DNA from: a candidate division Hyd24-12 bacterium UBA6080
Lineage (GTDB): Bacteria > Fermentibacterota > Fermentibacteria > Fermentibacterales > JCC-6
Length of the DNA stretch: 64,000 nucleotides
Direction: 5' to 3'
Assembly: GCA_002436025.1 (NCBI GenBank)
Contig: DIXM01000001.1
Span: 186,001 to 250,000, forward strand
This document shows, in pieces, positions 32,964-41,898 of this stretch (position 1 is the stretch's first letter; every line of letters starts with the position of its first letter). The position numbers and the translations under genes are program-made. The notes under the pieces are model-generated. The model was given only the letters and a program-made list of their open reading frames with translations, did not search any database and was not told the origin of the DNA.

Positions 32964-35369
32964 CTACCTTACCACCATGAAGCGGGTTGTGGCAGTGGTG
33001 CCGCCCCCGGTGAACCGGGCGACGTAGAACCCTGCGGGAACGGGCCTGTTGCCCGAATCCCTGAGGTTCCAGACCAGGTTGTGGATGCCCGAACCGGTTT
33101 CACCGTTCACAAGGGTGACCACGCTTCTGCCGGCAAGGTCGAACACCTCGAGGGTGACCGGACCGGTCTGGGCAAGGCTGTATCCCAGTGACACCGACTC
33201 CCGCGCGGGGTTGGGCGTTGCGGCTGTGATGCCTGTGAAAAGGGCAGGGGAAGCGGTGTGTTCCAAAGCGGTACCTGTGACGGCGATCGTGCCCTGGTAC
33301 GGAAGCTCGTTCCTGGCCCAGACAGTGACGGCAATGGTGCCCGTCGTGGCCGGGTTCACGTAAACCTCGGCCGTGCCGGAAGCGTTGGTGTACTGCACTC
33401 CGTAAACCTCACCGGTCTGCCAGTCGCCCTTCTGGAGACAAACCCTGGCGTTGGCCACGGGAGAGCCGCCCTGTGAGACCGTGACAGTAACTACGCCGGC
33501 CTGGTTCACGCTGGCGGGGTGGGTTACGGTGAGTTCTGCGGGTACTGCGGTCCAGATCGGGAGTTCGGGGTCGCCGAACAGGTTGTACTCCTTCAGGCAC
33601 CAGTCCATGTACGTGCTGTCGGGAGGGCAGTAGAAGTCCATGCTCGTGCCGTGGGCGATTCCGAAGATGTAGATGTCGTTGTCCCAGTGGTCCTGATAGA
33701 ACCTTATGCAGAGCATCTCACTTGGGCCCGTGCAGGGGCCGGCGAAGTTGCCGAAACCGTAACGGCTGTTGAAGCAGCCGAATCCACCGCCGTTCGGGGA
33801 TGCCACCCAGGCGTCGCCGCAGCAGTCGGAACCGTAGTCGAGCGCACCGATGAGGCAGGAGATGGACTGCCAGAGAGCGGGAAGGCCGCCGCTCTGGATG
33901 TTGGTCTGGGCCATGATATGCGCCACTGTGTAATTGCTGTTCTGCGAGGTCCACATGTAGGCCTGGGACCCGTGGCTCGCGTGGTAAACATGATGGGGAC
34001 CGGAGTTGATCATGTTGATGGTGTTCGTGGCGTTGTTCGTCCCGTTGGACTCATAGAGCTTCTCCTCTTCCCACTCGGCGGAGGGAAGGAACGTGGAGAT
34101 GGATTCAGCGCTGGCGCTGCCCGGAATGTAGGGGCTGTACCACAGTATACCGGTGGTGTACCCGATACGGAGCTCGCGGGGGCCGGTCTCAAAATAGTCG
34201 GTACGGCCTATCCCCTCGTAAAGGAAGACCTTGTTGAGGAATGTCTGGGCCTCCACCGCAGTGCTGACGCTGGCCCGTCCAACCCAGAGGTCGGGGTGGT
34301 AGTCAACCTGGTCGTAGCCCGCAGGTTGCGGCGACTGGTACGGATAGGGAACCTCGCCCCAGATGGTGTTGCCGTTCGAGTTCCAGAGGTCGGCTCCCGG
34401 CGTGGTGTCGTTGATGTCGACGAAGTAGAGGTCGGAGGGACCGATCTCGGTGTAACCGGCGCTGCCCACGAACTGCGTCTGACGGCACGCCACCTTGTCG
34501 TCGTCTCCGAAGATGAGAACGTAGTCAGTGCCCTGGTCACGGCATTCGGTGAGGAAGGCCCTGATCTCCTGCTGAAGGTTCGCCAGGGAGTACTGAGATT
34601 CTATCCAGGTGGTGGTGTACACCTTGGCCGGAATGCCCTTGGCCGTCTTCCAGTCCGCGAGCTGCTGTGCTTCGCTCTCGAAATCGGGGCTGGTGACTAT
34701 GACATACTGCCCGTAAGTCAGGTCACGCGGTTCGACCAGTGTCGCGCCGGATGGGCTCACCATCTCCGGGTTTACAACGAGCCTCGATGCGATCTCCATC
34801 GCCATGGCTTCGCTGGCACCGGTCCTTCTTGTGATGAGGCTCACGGACGGGTCTTCCCTGTACTCGACCCTTATCGTGAGCTCGTTCAGCACCTGAAGGG
34901 TCCTGTCCGCGGGGTTCCAGCGTACGGGATGCACTGTCACGTACGCCATGGGGATTCCCCAGTACACGCTTGAGCTTGTGAGGACGGCCTCTCTTGCCGG
35001 GAAAGCCACGTCGCGTTCGTAGAAGCGGGGGTCAGGCATGGCCTGTGCGTAGTCCATGGGAACGCTGAGGGGAACGGGAGCATTGGCGGGCTGAATGTCG
35101 AAAGCGCCGGGAAGTGTCGTGTAATCGGCGTTGATCACTGCAATGCCCGTGGCGACGCAACCTGTGGGCAGGGCCACCTTGACCGGCATGAGCGGAAGCC
35201 AGGGGGCTCCTTCAGTGAAAACAGTGGGAAGACCGGAAACCGAAACGGCATCGTACATGCCCTCCCTTGTGATCCGGACGGCGTCCTGATCGAAGGGAAC
35301 GGTTACCGTGAACTCACCCGCCGCCGCTGCCGCGGCGATGAGGAAAACGATTGCCATAACGGATCTCAT
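32964..35369 (-). CDS. Gingipain-like C25 cysteine protease with C-terminal sorting domain
   Basis: I chose ATG 35369 after GGAAGGA, at the head of the signal peptide (MRSVMAIVFLIAAAAAAG). The 801-residue protein has an N-terminal prodomain and a C25 catalytic domain ('YGQYVIVTSPDFESEAQQLA', about 220-240). The catalytic His lies in YHASHGSQ (His466) and the Cys in SISCLIG (Cys504). An Ig-like domain (about 625-715) and a C-terminal sorting domain ('TPNPARESVSLGYSLAQTG', 'VPAGFYVARFTGGG') follow. Gingipain-type enzymes are secreted extracellular proteases, exported in Bacteroidetes by the type IX system. No type IX core gene is in this window. Confidence 0.9.
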   Translation of the reverse strand: MRSVMAIVFLIAAAAAAGEFTVTVPFDQDAVRITREGMYDAVSVSGLPTVFTEGAPWLPLMPVKVALPTGCVATGIAVINADYTTLPGAFDIQPANAPVPLSVPMDYAQAMPDPRFYERDVAFPAREAVLTSSSVYWGIPMAYVTVHPVRWNPADRTLQVLNELTIRVEYREDPSVSLITRRTGASEAMAMEIASRLVVNPEMVSPSGATLVEPRDLTYGQYVIVTSPDFESEAQQLADWKTAKGIPAKVYTTTWIESQYSLANLQQEIRAFLTECRDQGTDYVLIFGDDDKVACRQTQFVGSAGYTEIGPSDLYFVDINDTTPGADLWNSNGNTIWGEVPYPYQSPQPAGYDQVDYHPDLWVGRASVSTAVEAQTFLNKVFLYEGIGRTDYFETGPRELRIGYTTGILWYSPYIPGSASAESISTFLPSAEWEEEKLYESNGTNNATNTINMINSGPHHVYHASHGSQAYMWTSQNSNYTVAHIMAQTNIQSGGLPALWQSISCLIGALDYGSDCCGDAWVASPNGGGFGCFNSRYGFGNFAGPCTGPSEMLCIRFYQDHWDNDIYIFGIAHGTSMDFYCPPDSTYMDWCLKEYNLFGDPELPIWTAVPAELTVTHPASVNQAGVVTVTVSQGGSPVANARVCLQKGDWQTGEVYGVQYTNASGTAEVYVNPATTGTIAVTVWARNELPYQGTIAVTGTALEHTASPALFTGITAATPNPARESVSLGYSLAQTGPVTLEVFDLAGRSVVTLVNGETGSGIHNLVWNLRDSGNRPVPAGFYVARFTGGGTTATTRFMVVR

Positions 35370-35423
35370 ATCGTTCCTTCCCTGGGACACTCCCATTCAA
35401 TGGCAGTGTACCTGTTTTCCCCC

Positions 35424-35906
35424 CTACCTCTTGTATCCGAAGCGCTTCAGAAGTTCAAGCCTGGCTTCGACATCCTCGCGGCACTCGACTGCAGTGGGCG
35501 GCTCGCCGTCCACCACTCCCAGGATTCCACCGCCCTGTCCGGTCCTTGCCACAATCACCTCAACGGGGTTGGCCGTGGCACAGAATATGCGACAAACCTC
35601 GGGGACAGCCCTCACCGCAGGCAGGACCTGAATTGGGAACGCCTTGGCGAGTACTATCATGAAACAGTGACCCGCGGCTATCCGTAACAGGTTGTCTTCC
35701 GCGACCTTCTTCAGTTCAAGGTCGTTGCCGTCGCTTCTCACCAGACACGGGCCCGAGGCTTCGCTGAAGGCGAGGCCGAAAGGGGTTCCGGGAAGGGTGC
35801 CGGTGATGGCCTCGTAAAGGTCTTCAACGGTCTTGATGAAGTGGGACTGACCCAGGATGATGTTGCACCCGTCGGGAAACTCAAGCCTGATGCTCTCCAA
35901 CTTCAT
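35424..35906 (-). CDS. Adenosine-specific kinase family protein (DUF355)
   Basis: The 160-residue protein matches the small family known mostly from archaea and thermophiles: 'ILGQSHFIKTVEDLYEA' (about 17-33), 'FGLAFSEASG', 'VRSDGND' and 'AAGHCFMIVLAKAFPI' near the middle, with 'CRIFCATANPVEVIVA' and the ending LLKRFGYKR. The adenosine-binding assignment comes from a structural-genomics family and is not well tested biochemically. The start has AGGAG. It lies 12 bases downstream of gatD, another gene of archaeal type, in the same direction. Confidence 0.85.
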   Translation of the reverse strand: MKLESIRLEFPDGCNIILGQSHFIKTVEDLYEAITGTLPGTPFGLAFSEASGPCLVRSDGNDLELKKVAEDNLLRIAAGHCFMIVLAKAFPIQVLPAVRAVPEVCRIFCATANPVEVIVARTGQGGGILGVVDGEPPTAVECREDVEARLELLKRFGYKR

Positions 35907-35918
35907 GCCCGCTCCTGC

Positions 35919-37304
35919 CTACCTGTAGATGCCCTTGAACACATCCTTCATCTCCGGAACGCCGCCCTGGAGTATAAGATATCCGTCGGGGGGCTCACTC
36001 GCGGTGATGTCACCTGCTATGGGGGTCTGCATCAGTTTCTGGACGCCATCGTGGGTGTCCTCGATAGCCAGGGCCCAGCAGAGTTTCACGTAGGCGGCCT
36101 CGGGAAGCATGTTGGCCAGGGGCACCACGCCCCGTTCCATGAGAAGCCTCCCGGTGTCGTAGACGTACATCTGGGTGAAGCCCCAGAGCGTCTGGACCGT
36201 CATGAAAACATGAACTCCGGCTTCGGTGGCCTTTCTGAGGGGCTCGTAAAGGGGCTTGTTCACATGGCCGAGACCGGTGCCCGCGATGATTATGCCCTTG
36301 TAGCCGTTGTCCACAAGGCTGTCGATCATGTCGGGCTTCATGTTCGGGTAGTAGTAAACGATGGCCACCCGGTCATCGAACACTGGTCGGATATTGGGTT
36401 TTCGAGAGGCATCCCTGCGGCGGTAGTCATCCTTCAGGTAGGTGAAGCTCTCCCGGTCCACCATGGCCAGCGGTCGGTCACCGATTGTCCTGAAGGTGCT
36501 TCTGTAGCTGGAGTGCATCTTGCGCACCCTGGTTCCCCTGTGGAGCAGGCCGTAACGGTCGCTTGTCGGGCCGAACATGCACACCATTACCTCGGCGGCG
36601 TCGCAGTAGGCCGCGGTCCGGGTGGCATGGATCAGGTTGAGGGCTGCGTCGCTGGAGGGCCTGTCGCTTGAGCGCTGGCTGCCAACAAGAACAACTGGCA
36701 CGGGAAGGTCCTGGCACATGTAGGACAGAATGGCCGCCGTATGGTGAAGCGTGTCAGTGCCGTGTCCGATGACGATGCCCGACACGCCCTGCTCGATCTC
36801 CCTGGCGATGCCCTCGGCCAGGGCCTTGTACTGAACGGGCCCCATGTCCTCACTGAATATGCCGAAGAGCTTCTCGGTTTCGAGATTGCAGATGTCGGCC
36901 AGTTCGGGTACAGCGCCGTAGAGCTCGCCCGGGCTGAACGCCGGGATGACGGCGCCGGTCTTGTAATCGAGCCTGCTCGCAATGGTGCCGCCTGTTCCGA
37001 AAAGCATCACCCGGGGGTGGGCTGGGTCCATGGGGAACTGCTGCTCGGGGATGTGGTAGTTCGCCTTCCTCGAGCCCTTCACGATCACCCCGTCTATCTT
37101 CAGGGCGCTGATGCCGATGTTGTAGCCCGTGGCAAGCTTCAGTACCAGGTGGTTCTCGTCTGCGGTCTCGCTGCGCGGGAGCACCACCCCCTCGAACGTA
37201 TTGGGACCCGCGGTTATGGTGACGTCGTCCCAAACCTGGATGCCCAGCCTTTCCATTACTTCCCGGGTGGGATTCCTGTAGCCCTTGAAGGAGTCGTCGT
37301 TCAT
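35919..37304 (-). CDS. gatD: GatD-like glutamyl-tRNA(Gln) amidotransferase subunit D
   Basis: The 461-residue protein has the GatD layout: a small N-terminal domain (about 20-85) followed by an L-asparaginase-like amidohydrolase domain. Catalytic motifs are LFGTGGTIASR (Thr), GHGTDTLHHTA (Thr-Asp) and 'LVGSQRSSDRPSSDAA' near 255-270. GatD frees ammonia from glutamine for GatE, which amidates Glu-tRNA(Gln). GatDE is regarded as archaeal, so a bacterial copy is unusual. No gatE is seen in the window. A plain asparaginase would lack the N-terminal domain. It lies directly after rpoN (10 bases). Confidence 0.85.
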   Translation of the reverse strand: MNDDSFKGYRNPTREVMERLGIQVWDDVTITAGPNTFEGVVLPRSETADENHLVLKLATGYNIGISALKIDGVIVKGSRKANYHIPEQQFPMDPAHPRVMLFGTGGTIASRLDYKTGAVIPAFSPGELYGAVPELADICNLETEKLFGIFSEDMGPVQYKALAEGIAREIEQGVSGIVIGHGTDTLHHTAAILSYMCQDLPVPVVLVGSQRSSDRPSSDAALNLIHATRTAAYCDAAEVMVCMFGPTSDRYGLLHRGTRVRKMHSSYRSTFRTIGDRPLAMVDRESFTYLKDDYRRRDASRKPNIRPVFDDRVAIVYYYPNMKPDMIDSLVDNGYKGIIIAGTGLGHVNKPLYEPLRKATEAGVHVFMTVQTLWGFTQMYVYDTGRLLMERGVVPLANMLPEAAYVKLCWALAIEDTHDGVQKLMQTPIAGDITASEPPDGYLILQGGVPEMKDVFKGIYR

Positions 37305-37314
37305 ACCGGTCCCC

Positions 37315-38745
37315 TTAGAATCTCCGCCTTCTTCTTGCGGAATCGATGCCTAATTCCATCCTGTAGTTCGCAACCGTGCGGCGTTTCACCGGCATTCCCA
37401 TGTCGGACAGAATCGCCGAAAGCCTCTCGTCGGACAGGGGGGCGGAAGGGTTCTCGTGGCCAACGAGCCTTTTTATCTCCTCCCGGACCCTGGCGGCGGA
37501 AGTGTCTGTCTCGCCGCTTCCCGCGGCCCTGCTGAAATAGAACTTCATCTCGTGGATTCCCTGGGGCGACTGTACGTATTTGCCGTTTATCGCCCTGCTT
37601 ATCGTGGAAGCGTTGTAACCCAGGGCATCCGCTGCCTGCTGCAGAGTGAGGGGACGAAGATAATCAAGCCCGTGCAGAAGAAAATCCCCCTGGGCCTCGA
37701 TGAGGAAACGGCCGATCCGCAGCACCGTGTCCTGGCGTTGTGAGATGGCCCTGATGAACCAGCCCGCCCTCTTGAACTTGGTCTTGACGTATTCCCTCTC
37801 AACGGAAGAAGCCGAGGGTGATTCGAGCACCCTTCTGTTCCTCTCGCTTATGTGAAGCCTGGGAAAGCGGCTGTCGTTGAGAAAAACCACGAAGCTGTCG
37901 TCGGTCCTGTCTATTATGAGGTCGGGTATCACCACGGTGTTGTTGTCGGGGCTGAAATCGGCGCCCGGCCAGGGATTCAGCGAGAGTATGACCTTCGACG
38001 CTTCCTCAATACGGGATGGTGTCACCCCGAGGGCCCTGGCGATGGCGGGTATCCTGCGTGACGCCAGGTCATCGAAGTGTTCGGAGAGGATCCTGAACTC
38101 GAGGGAGTCTTCCGGGTAACCCCTGGCCCTGAGCTGAAACTTGAGAACATCTTCAGCGGAGTGCTGCCCCACGCCCTGGGGTTCGAGACCTTTCACCACA
38201 TCGAGGGCCCTGTAGAGGGGTTCGGGGTCTCCCCCCCATCCCTGAAGGAGTTCCTGAATGCCGCAGCAGAGAAGCCCGTGCCTGTCGAGCGAATAAATGA
38301 CGTAAGCGGCGGCGGTCTCGATCTCCTCCCCGAGGCCGAGATTCTGAACCTGGCGTATCAGGTGTTCAGAGAGCGTTATCCTGCTCTCGGGTTCGGGACG
38401 CCAGACATCCTCATCCTGGACCGAGCCGCCGGACGGGTACTCGCCCGAATCCTCCTCCAGCTGCCTGAGGATATCCATCGTATCATCTTCGGTCTCGTCC
38501 TGCCTTGCCGGCTCCTCCTCCGCTTCCTGGTCGGGTGATTCCTGCTCAGGCTCGTCGGCACTCTGCTGCAGTGTATCAGCCTCTTCCAGCAGGGGATTGT
38601 CCGAAAGCTCCTGTCTGATCAAGGCCTCGAGTTCCAGGGATGAGAGCTGAAGCATCTCCAGTTGCTGGCGCAGTGACTGTGTCATTACGAGCTTCTGGGT
38701 CTGGGTGAGCTCGAGCTGGTGTCTCATCTCCTGCATGGCGGTCAC
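37315..38745 (-). CDS. rpoN: RNA polymerase sigma-54 factor
   Basis: The 476-residue protein has all regions: Gln/Leu-rich region I (LELTQTQKLVMTQSLRQQ), a very acidic region II (about 62-95) and the core-binding part. The DNA-binding domain has a helix-turn-helix ('LTLQQAADALGYNASTISRA', about 355-375) and the RpoN box (KRRTVANYR). Sigma-54 needs AAA+ activators, none of which is in the window. The start overlaps lptB by four bases, the usual lptB-rpoN neighbour order of Proteobacteria, here also retained. Confidence 0.95.
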   Translation of the reverse strand: MTAMQEMRHQLELTQTQKLVMTQSLRQQLEMLQLSSLELEALIRQELSDNPLLEEADTLQQSADEPEQESPDQEAEEEPARQDETEDDTMDILRQLEEDSGEYPSGGSVQDEDVWRPEPESRITLSEHLIRQVQNLGLGEEIETAAAYVIYSLDRHGLLCCGIQELLQGWGGDPEPLYRALDVVKGLEPQGVGQHSAEDVLKFQLRARGYPEDSLEFRILSEHFDDLASRRIPAIARALGVTPSRIEEASKVILSLNPWPGADFSPDNNTVVIPDLIIDRTDDSFVVFLNDSRFPRLHISERNRRVLESPSASSVEREYVKTKFKRAGWFIRAISQRQDTVLRIGRFLIEAQGDFLLHGLDYLRPLTLQQAADALGYNASTISRAINGKYVQSPQGIHEMKFYFSRAAGSGETDTSAARVREEIKRLVGHENPSAPLSDERLSAILSDMGMPVKRRTVANYRMELGIDSARRRRRF

Positions 38746-39476
38746 AGCCTGAACTTCTCCCCGAGATAGATCTTCCTTGCCTCGGGGTCTTCCGCCAGCT
38801 GAGCCGCGGAGCCTGAGATCAGGATGCGTCCGTCGTACATGATGTAGGCCCTGTCCGTAATCGCAAGGGTCTCGCGCACATTGTGGTCGGTGATCAGCAC
38901 TCCGAGCCCGCGGCGGGCAAGCCCCGCAACGATCTCCTGAATTTCGTTCACGGCTATGGGGTCGATCCCGGCGAAAGGTTCGTCCAGAAGCATGTAACCG
39001 GGCTGTGTCACCAGGGCCCTGGCGATCTCGACCCTCCTTCTCTCCCCTCCTGAGAGGGTGTAGGCCTTCTGGGACTCGAGGTGCGCCACACCCAGGTCAT
39101 GCAGGAGTTTTTCGCAGCGTTCATTTCTCTCCGAGCGTGTGAGCCTCATGGTCTCGAGTATGCTCATCAGGTTGTCCCGCACCGTCATCTTGCGGAAGAC
39201 GCTGGATTCCTGCGACAGGTATCCGATGCCAAGCCTTGCCCTGCGGTACATGGGAAGCCGGGTGATGTTCTGTCCATCGAGCCAGACACTTCCCGAATCG
39301 GGTCTGATGAACCCCACGATCTGGTAGAAGGTCGTGGTCTTGCCGGCTCCGTTCGGGCCAAGAAGCCCAACGATCTCTCCGGGATGAACCTCGACGCTTA
39401 CTCCGTCAACAACCCTGCGTTTCCGGTAAGCCTTCGCCAACTCCCTGGCCTCGAGGATCCTTGCGCCCTCACTCAC
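38742..39476 (-). CDS. lptB: LPS export ABC transporter ATPase LptB
   Basis: The 244-residue ATPase has Walker A GPNGAGKTT followed by the LptB-specific TFYQIVGF, the Q-loop YLSQESSVF, signature LSGGERRR, Walker B LLDEPFAGIDP and ITDHNVRE. LptB drives extraction of LPS from the inner membrane with LptFG. lptA- and lptC-like genes lie just upstream. Overlaps on both sides (8 and 4 bases) indicate coupled translation. Confidence 0.95.
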   Translation of the reverse strand: MSEGARILEARELAKAYRKRRVVDGVSVEVHPGEIVGLLGPNGAGKTTTFYQIVGFIRPDSGSVWLDGQNITRLPMYRRARLGIGYLSQESSVFRKMTVRDNLMSILETMRLTRSERNERCEKLLHDLGVAHLESQKAYTLSGGERRRVEIARALVTQPGYMLLDEPFAGIDPIAVNEIQEIVAGLARRGLGVLITDHNVRETLAITDRAYIMYDGRILISGSAAQLAEDPEARKIYLGEKFRL

Positions 39477-40512
39477 GAAAGTCTCCGCTCCAGCTGTAGG
39501 TCCCCCTGACGGTGCCCCATGCGGTAACCCTTTCCATTTCCCCGGCTTCGAAACGAAGGATGATGTCCTCAGCTGTTATCGTGTTGGCCTCGTTTCTCTC
39601 GATGCCGGCCGTTACGGCGTTCAATGTGGCGGTTCCCGAGAGGTGCAGCGAGTCAAGCTCGGTCTCCTCTCCGGGAAGAAACCCGAACAAAGCACGCTGG
39701 GACGCGAAATCAACGGTGGTGGTGTCATCCCTGCTTAAATGTCCACGGGCGTTGCCCTCGATCCGAAGTGCCGAGAGGTCCCCTCCCTTGAGAAGCACCT
39801 CCATCCAGTCTCCGTTCATTGTCCCTTCGGGCGCCTCGATCTCGGGAGTGCCTATGAGTTCAAGTCTTTCGTCTTCTCCGAAGTACAGAAGATACTCGGC
39901 GAGTGCGGTGAACTCCCTCGAAGGCATTCTGAGGACGGCGTCGCCCTGGGCTTCAGCCCTGTCCTCGTCGAGAAAGAACTCCAGCCGCTCGGCCGTTATG
40001 GTGAGGGAATCTCCCCCCTCGAGCCTTTTCAGCACAGGCTCGCTGGTCACGAAAAGGCTTCCCCTCTCGCCGTCATAGAGCGCGTACTCACCCGTTACCT
40101 CCCCGAGCCATTCCCCTGTCATCACTACCGCGCCAAGCGCCGTGGCCTTGTTGATGAACCTGAACCAGGTGATCCGGTCCGCCCTCAGGGTGCTCTCACC
40201 ATCGTTCAGTACGGCGTTGCCGATGATCTGCAGAAGCCCCGACGGCCGTGAATACGACAGAAAGGATCCGGTGGCGGTTATCGAATCGTGGCTCACATGA
40301 ACGTTGTCATTGAACTCGGCGACCTGGGCGGTTTCGTAGATCGTAGCCCTGTCAGAGGTGACCGTTACCTCGCCGTCTGTCACCATCACGTTTTCCGTAA
40401 GTTCCATGACCACCGTTCCATCCTCCAACTCCGTGGACACCGCCCGAAGCGCGGTCACGGTGAAGACCCCAGCAAACGCCGTGCATGACAGAAGAAGAAC
40501 TGACCTAATCAA
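39469..40512 (-). CDS. LptA/OstA-domain periplasmic protein
   Basis: The 347-residue protein has a short signal peptide (MIRSVLLLSCTAFAGVFT). It then has repeated OstA-type beta-jellyroll strands ('MELTENVMVTDGEVTVTSDR', 'ATIYETAQVAEFNDNVHVSH' style, with regular V-x-x-G-x-A spacing). It is longer than E. coli LptA (about 185 residues) and probably holds two OstA units. Position between lptC-like and lptB genes supports a role as the periplasmic LPS bridge. It overlaps both neighbours by eight bases. Confidence 0.8.
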   Translation of the reverse strand: MIRSVLLLSCTAFAGVFTVTALRAVSTELEDGTVVMELTENVMVTDGEVTVTSDRATIYETAQVAEFNDNVHVSHDSITATGSFLSYSRPSGLLQIIGNAVLNDGESTLRADRITWFRFINKATALGAVVMTGEWLGEVTGEYALYDGERGSLFVTSEPVLKRLEGGDSLTITAERLEFFLDEDRAEAQGDAVLRMPSREFTALAEYLLYFGEDERLELIGTPEIEAPEGTMNGDWMEVLLKGGDLSALRIEGNARGHLSRDDTTTVDFASQRALFGFLPGEETELDSLHLSGTATLNAVTAGIERNEANTITAEDIILRFEAGEMERVTAWGTVRGTYSWSGDFRE

Positions 40513-41044
40513 GATCCGTCACCTCACCGCTGTAGACGGCCTGAAATGACTCGTGGACCTGGACATCGCCCACGGTCCCGAGACCCGTGTCGAGCGTGAC
40601 CCCCATTCCCCGGAGCACCGTGACCCCGTCTGCTTCCGGGACCGTGAACACCGCGAGACAGTCCGTGTGGAACACGCCCAGTGAATCGTCCCACTCCAGA
40701 AGCTGTGTCTCGAGAATGCGTCCGCTTGTGTTCTCGGCCACCACCGAGCCCCAGAGAACGGTTCTGCCCGACGTGAGGTTCGCCCTCCCCGAGTCGGAAC
40801 TCACCGTGCTTTCCGGAAGATTGTCCTTAAAGAAGGTGATGAAGACACCGGTGAGGGTCACCAGGCTGTCCTCCTCGAGATAGATCGCGGTATCTCCCTG
40901 AAGGCTCCATGACCTTTCAGCACCCTCGGCCTGCGTGAGCCTGAAACCCGAAACGGTCTGGATCTTCCCGGTGTCGGAGGAGTAGTCTCCGGGCTGCTCA
41001 CCGCACGACAGGCCTGAAAGCAGGGCTGCGGCCCCAGCGATCAT
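40505..41044 (-). CDS. LptC-like lipoprotein (LPS export)
   Basis: I chose ATG 41044, which gives a lipoprotein signal MIAGAAALLSGLSC; a TTG 30 bases earlier is the alternative. The 179-residue product contains LptC/OstA-like strands ('IQTVSGFRLTQ', 'RSWSLQGDTAIYLEEDSLVT', 'VTVLRGMGVTLD'). E. coli LptC is anchored by a helix; here a lipid anchor seems to replace it. The start overlaps the end of the acyltransferase gene by 47 bases. It presumably delivers LPS from LptBFG to the LptA-like protein. Confidence 0.7.
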   Translation of the reverse strand: MIAGAAALLSGLSCGEQPGDYSSDTGKIQTVSGFRLTQAEGAERSWSLQGDTAIYLEEDSLVTLTGVFITFFKDNLPESTVSSDSGRANLTSGRTVLWGSVVAENTSGRILETQLLEWDDSLGVFHTDCLAVFTVPEADGVTVLRGMGVTLDTGLGTVGDVQVHESFQAVYSGEVTDLD

Positions 41045-41894
41045 GAAACCAAATCCACTGGCCGGGCTCGTCAACTATCCACTCCCCGATCCTGCTGTTG
41101 AAAACGCCTGTCAGGGCGATGACCCCCTCTTCGCCTTCCATGCCCCGGGTGTCAACCGGGGGATCGATGACAAGAAGGTAATTCATGCCAACCCGTCTTA
41201 TATGAAGAGTAACGGCGGGAATGCCAAACCTGAGGCATATGGAGGCGGGACCCGTGGGTGTCAGGGCGGGAAAGCCGAGGAACGGAACGAAGCGGCCTTC
41301 GACGGCCCTGGTCTCCTGGTCGATGAGTATCCCCACCGCAGTGTTCCTGCGGAGCGTTCTCAGAAGCCTCATGGCGCCGTCGCCCCTGTCGATGGTCTCC
41401 ACCCCGAACTTCTGCCTCAGGGCGTCCAGCTCGTGGGATACCGAAGGGTTCCAGAGTTTGCGCCCCACTATTCCCACCCTGTGCCCCAGAAGCGTAATCG
41501 CCCGCGGAATAAGCTCCCATGCCGAGTAGTGCGCCGTGACCACGACAGCGCCTTTACCAAGGGCCATCACCGCTTCGAGGTGATGCGCCCCCTCCACCCT
41601 CACCACGCGCCGGAAGCCTTCGTCATCCATGGCGGAAAGCCTTATGAAATCCATCAGCCCGGCGGCCATGTGCCTGTAGACCTCACGGGGCCGAACCCTT
41701 AAGCCAAGGGGGGCTGCGATCCTCTTCGTGTTCTGCTCCATGAAACGCCGTGACCTGCCCGGAAGGGATGCGGCAACCGCAGCCAGGACACCGGCCGCGA
41801 ACCAGCCCAGCCTTCTCGGGAGAACGGCACCCACCCTTGTCAGAAGGCGGGTAAGGGCGGGTTCGAGCCGCCTGTGCCTGAACCGTCGGAGCAA
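40998..41894 (-). CDS. Lipid A biosynthesis acyltransferase (LpxL/HtrB family)
   Basis: The start is placed at TTG 41894, just after AGGTAGGA at the isomerase stop; no ATG gives a sensible N-terminus. The 298-residue protein has the catalytic HX4E motif in VVTAHYSAWELIP and a 'DRGDGAMRLLRTLRRNTAVG' segment, the 'GILIDQE' loop and 'VPFLGFPALTPTGPA', all typical of the family. It would add secondary acyl chains to lipid A at the inner membrane. Its basic, hydrophobic N-terminus serves as membrane anchor. Confidence 0.85.
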   Translation of the reverse strand: MLRRFRHRRLEPALTRLLTRVGAVLPRRLGWFAAGVLAAVAASLPGRSRRFMEQNTKRIAAPLGLRVRPREVYRHMAAGLMDFIRLSAMDDEGFRRVVRVEGAHHLEAVMALGKGAVVVTAHYSAWELIPRAITLLGHRVGIVGRKLWNPSVSHELDALRQKFGVETIDRGDGAMRLLRTLRRNTAVGILIDQETRAVEGRFVPFLGFPALTPTGPASICLRFGIPAVTLHIRRVGMNYLLVIDPPVDTRGMEGEEGVIALTGVFNSRIGEWIVDEPGQWIWFHDRWGRSPAFRPVVR

Positions 41895-41898
41895 GATC

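Noticed and set aside
33519..34973. A 484-codon plus-strand open frame inside the C25 protease gene
   Set aside because: It is antisense to a gene with clear catalytic motifs, has Val/Gly-rich low-complexity translation and no ribosome binding site or domain.
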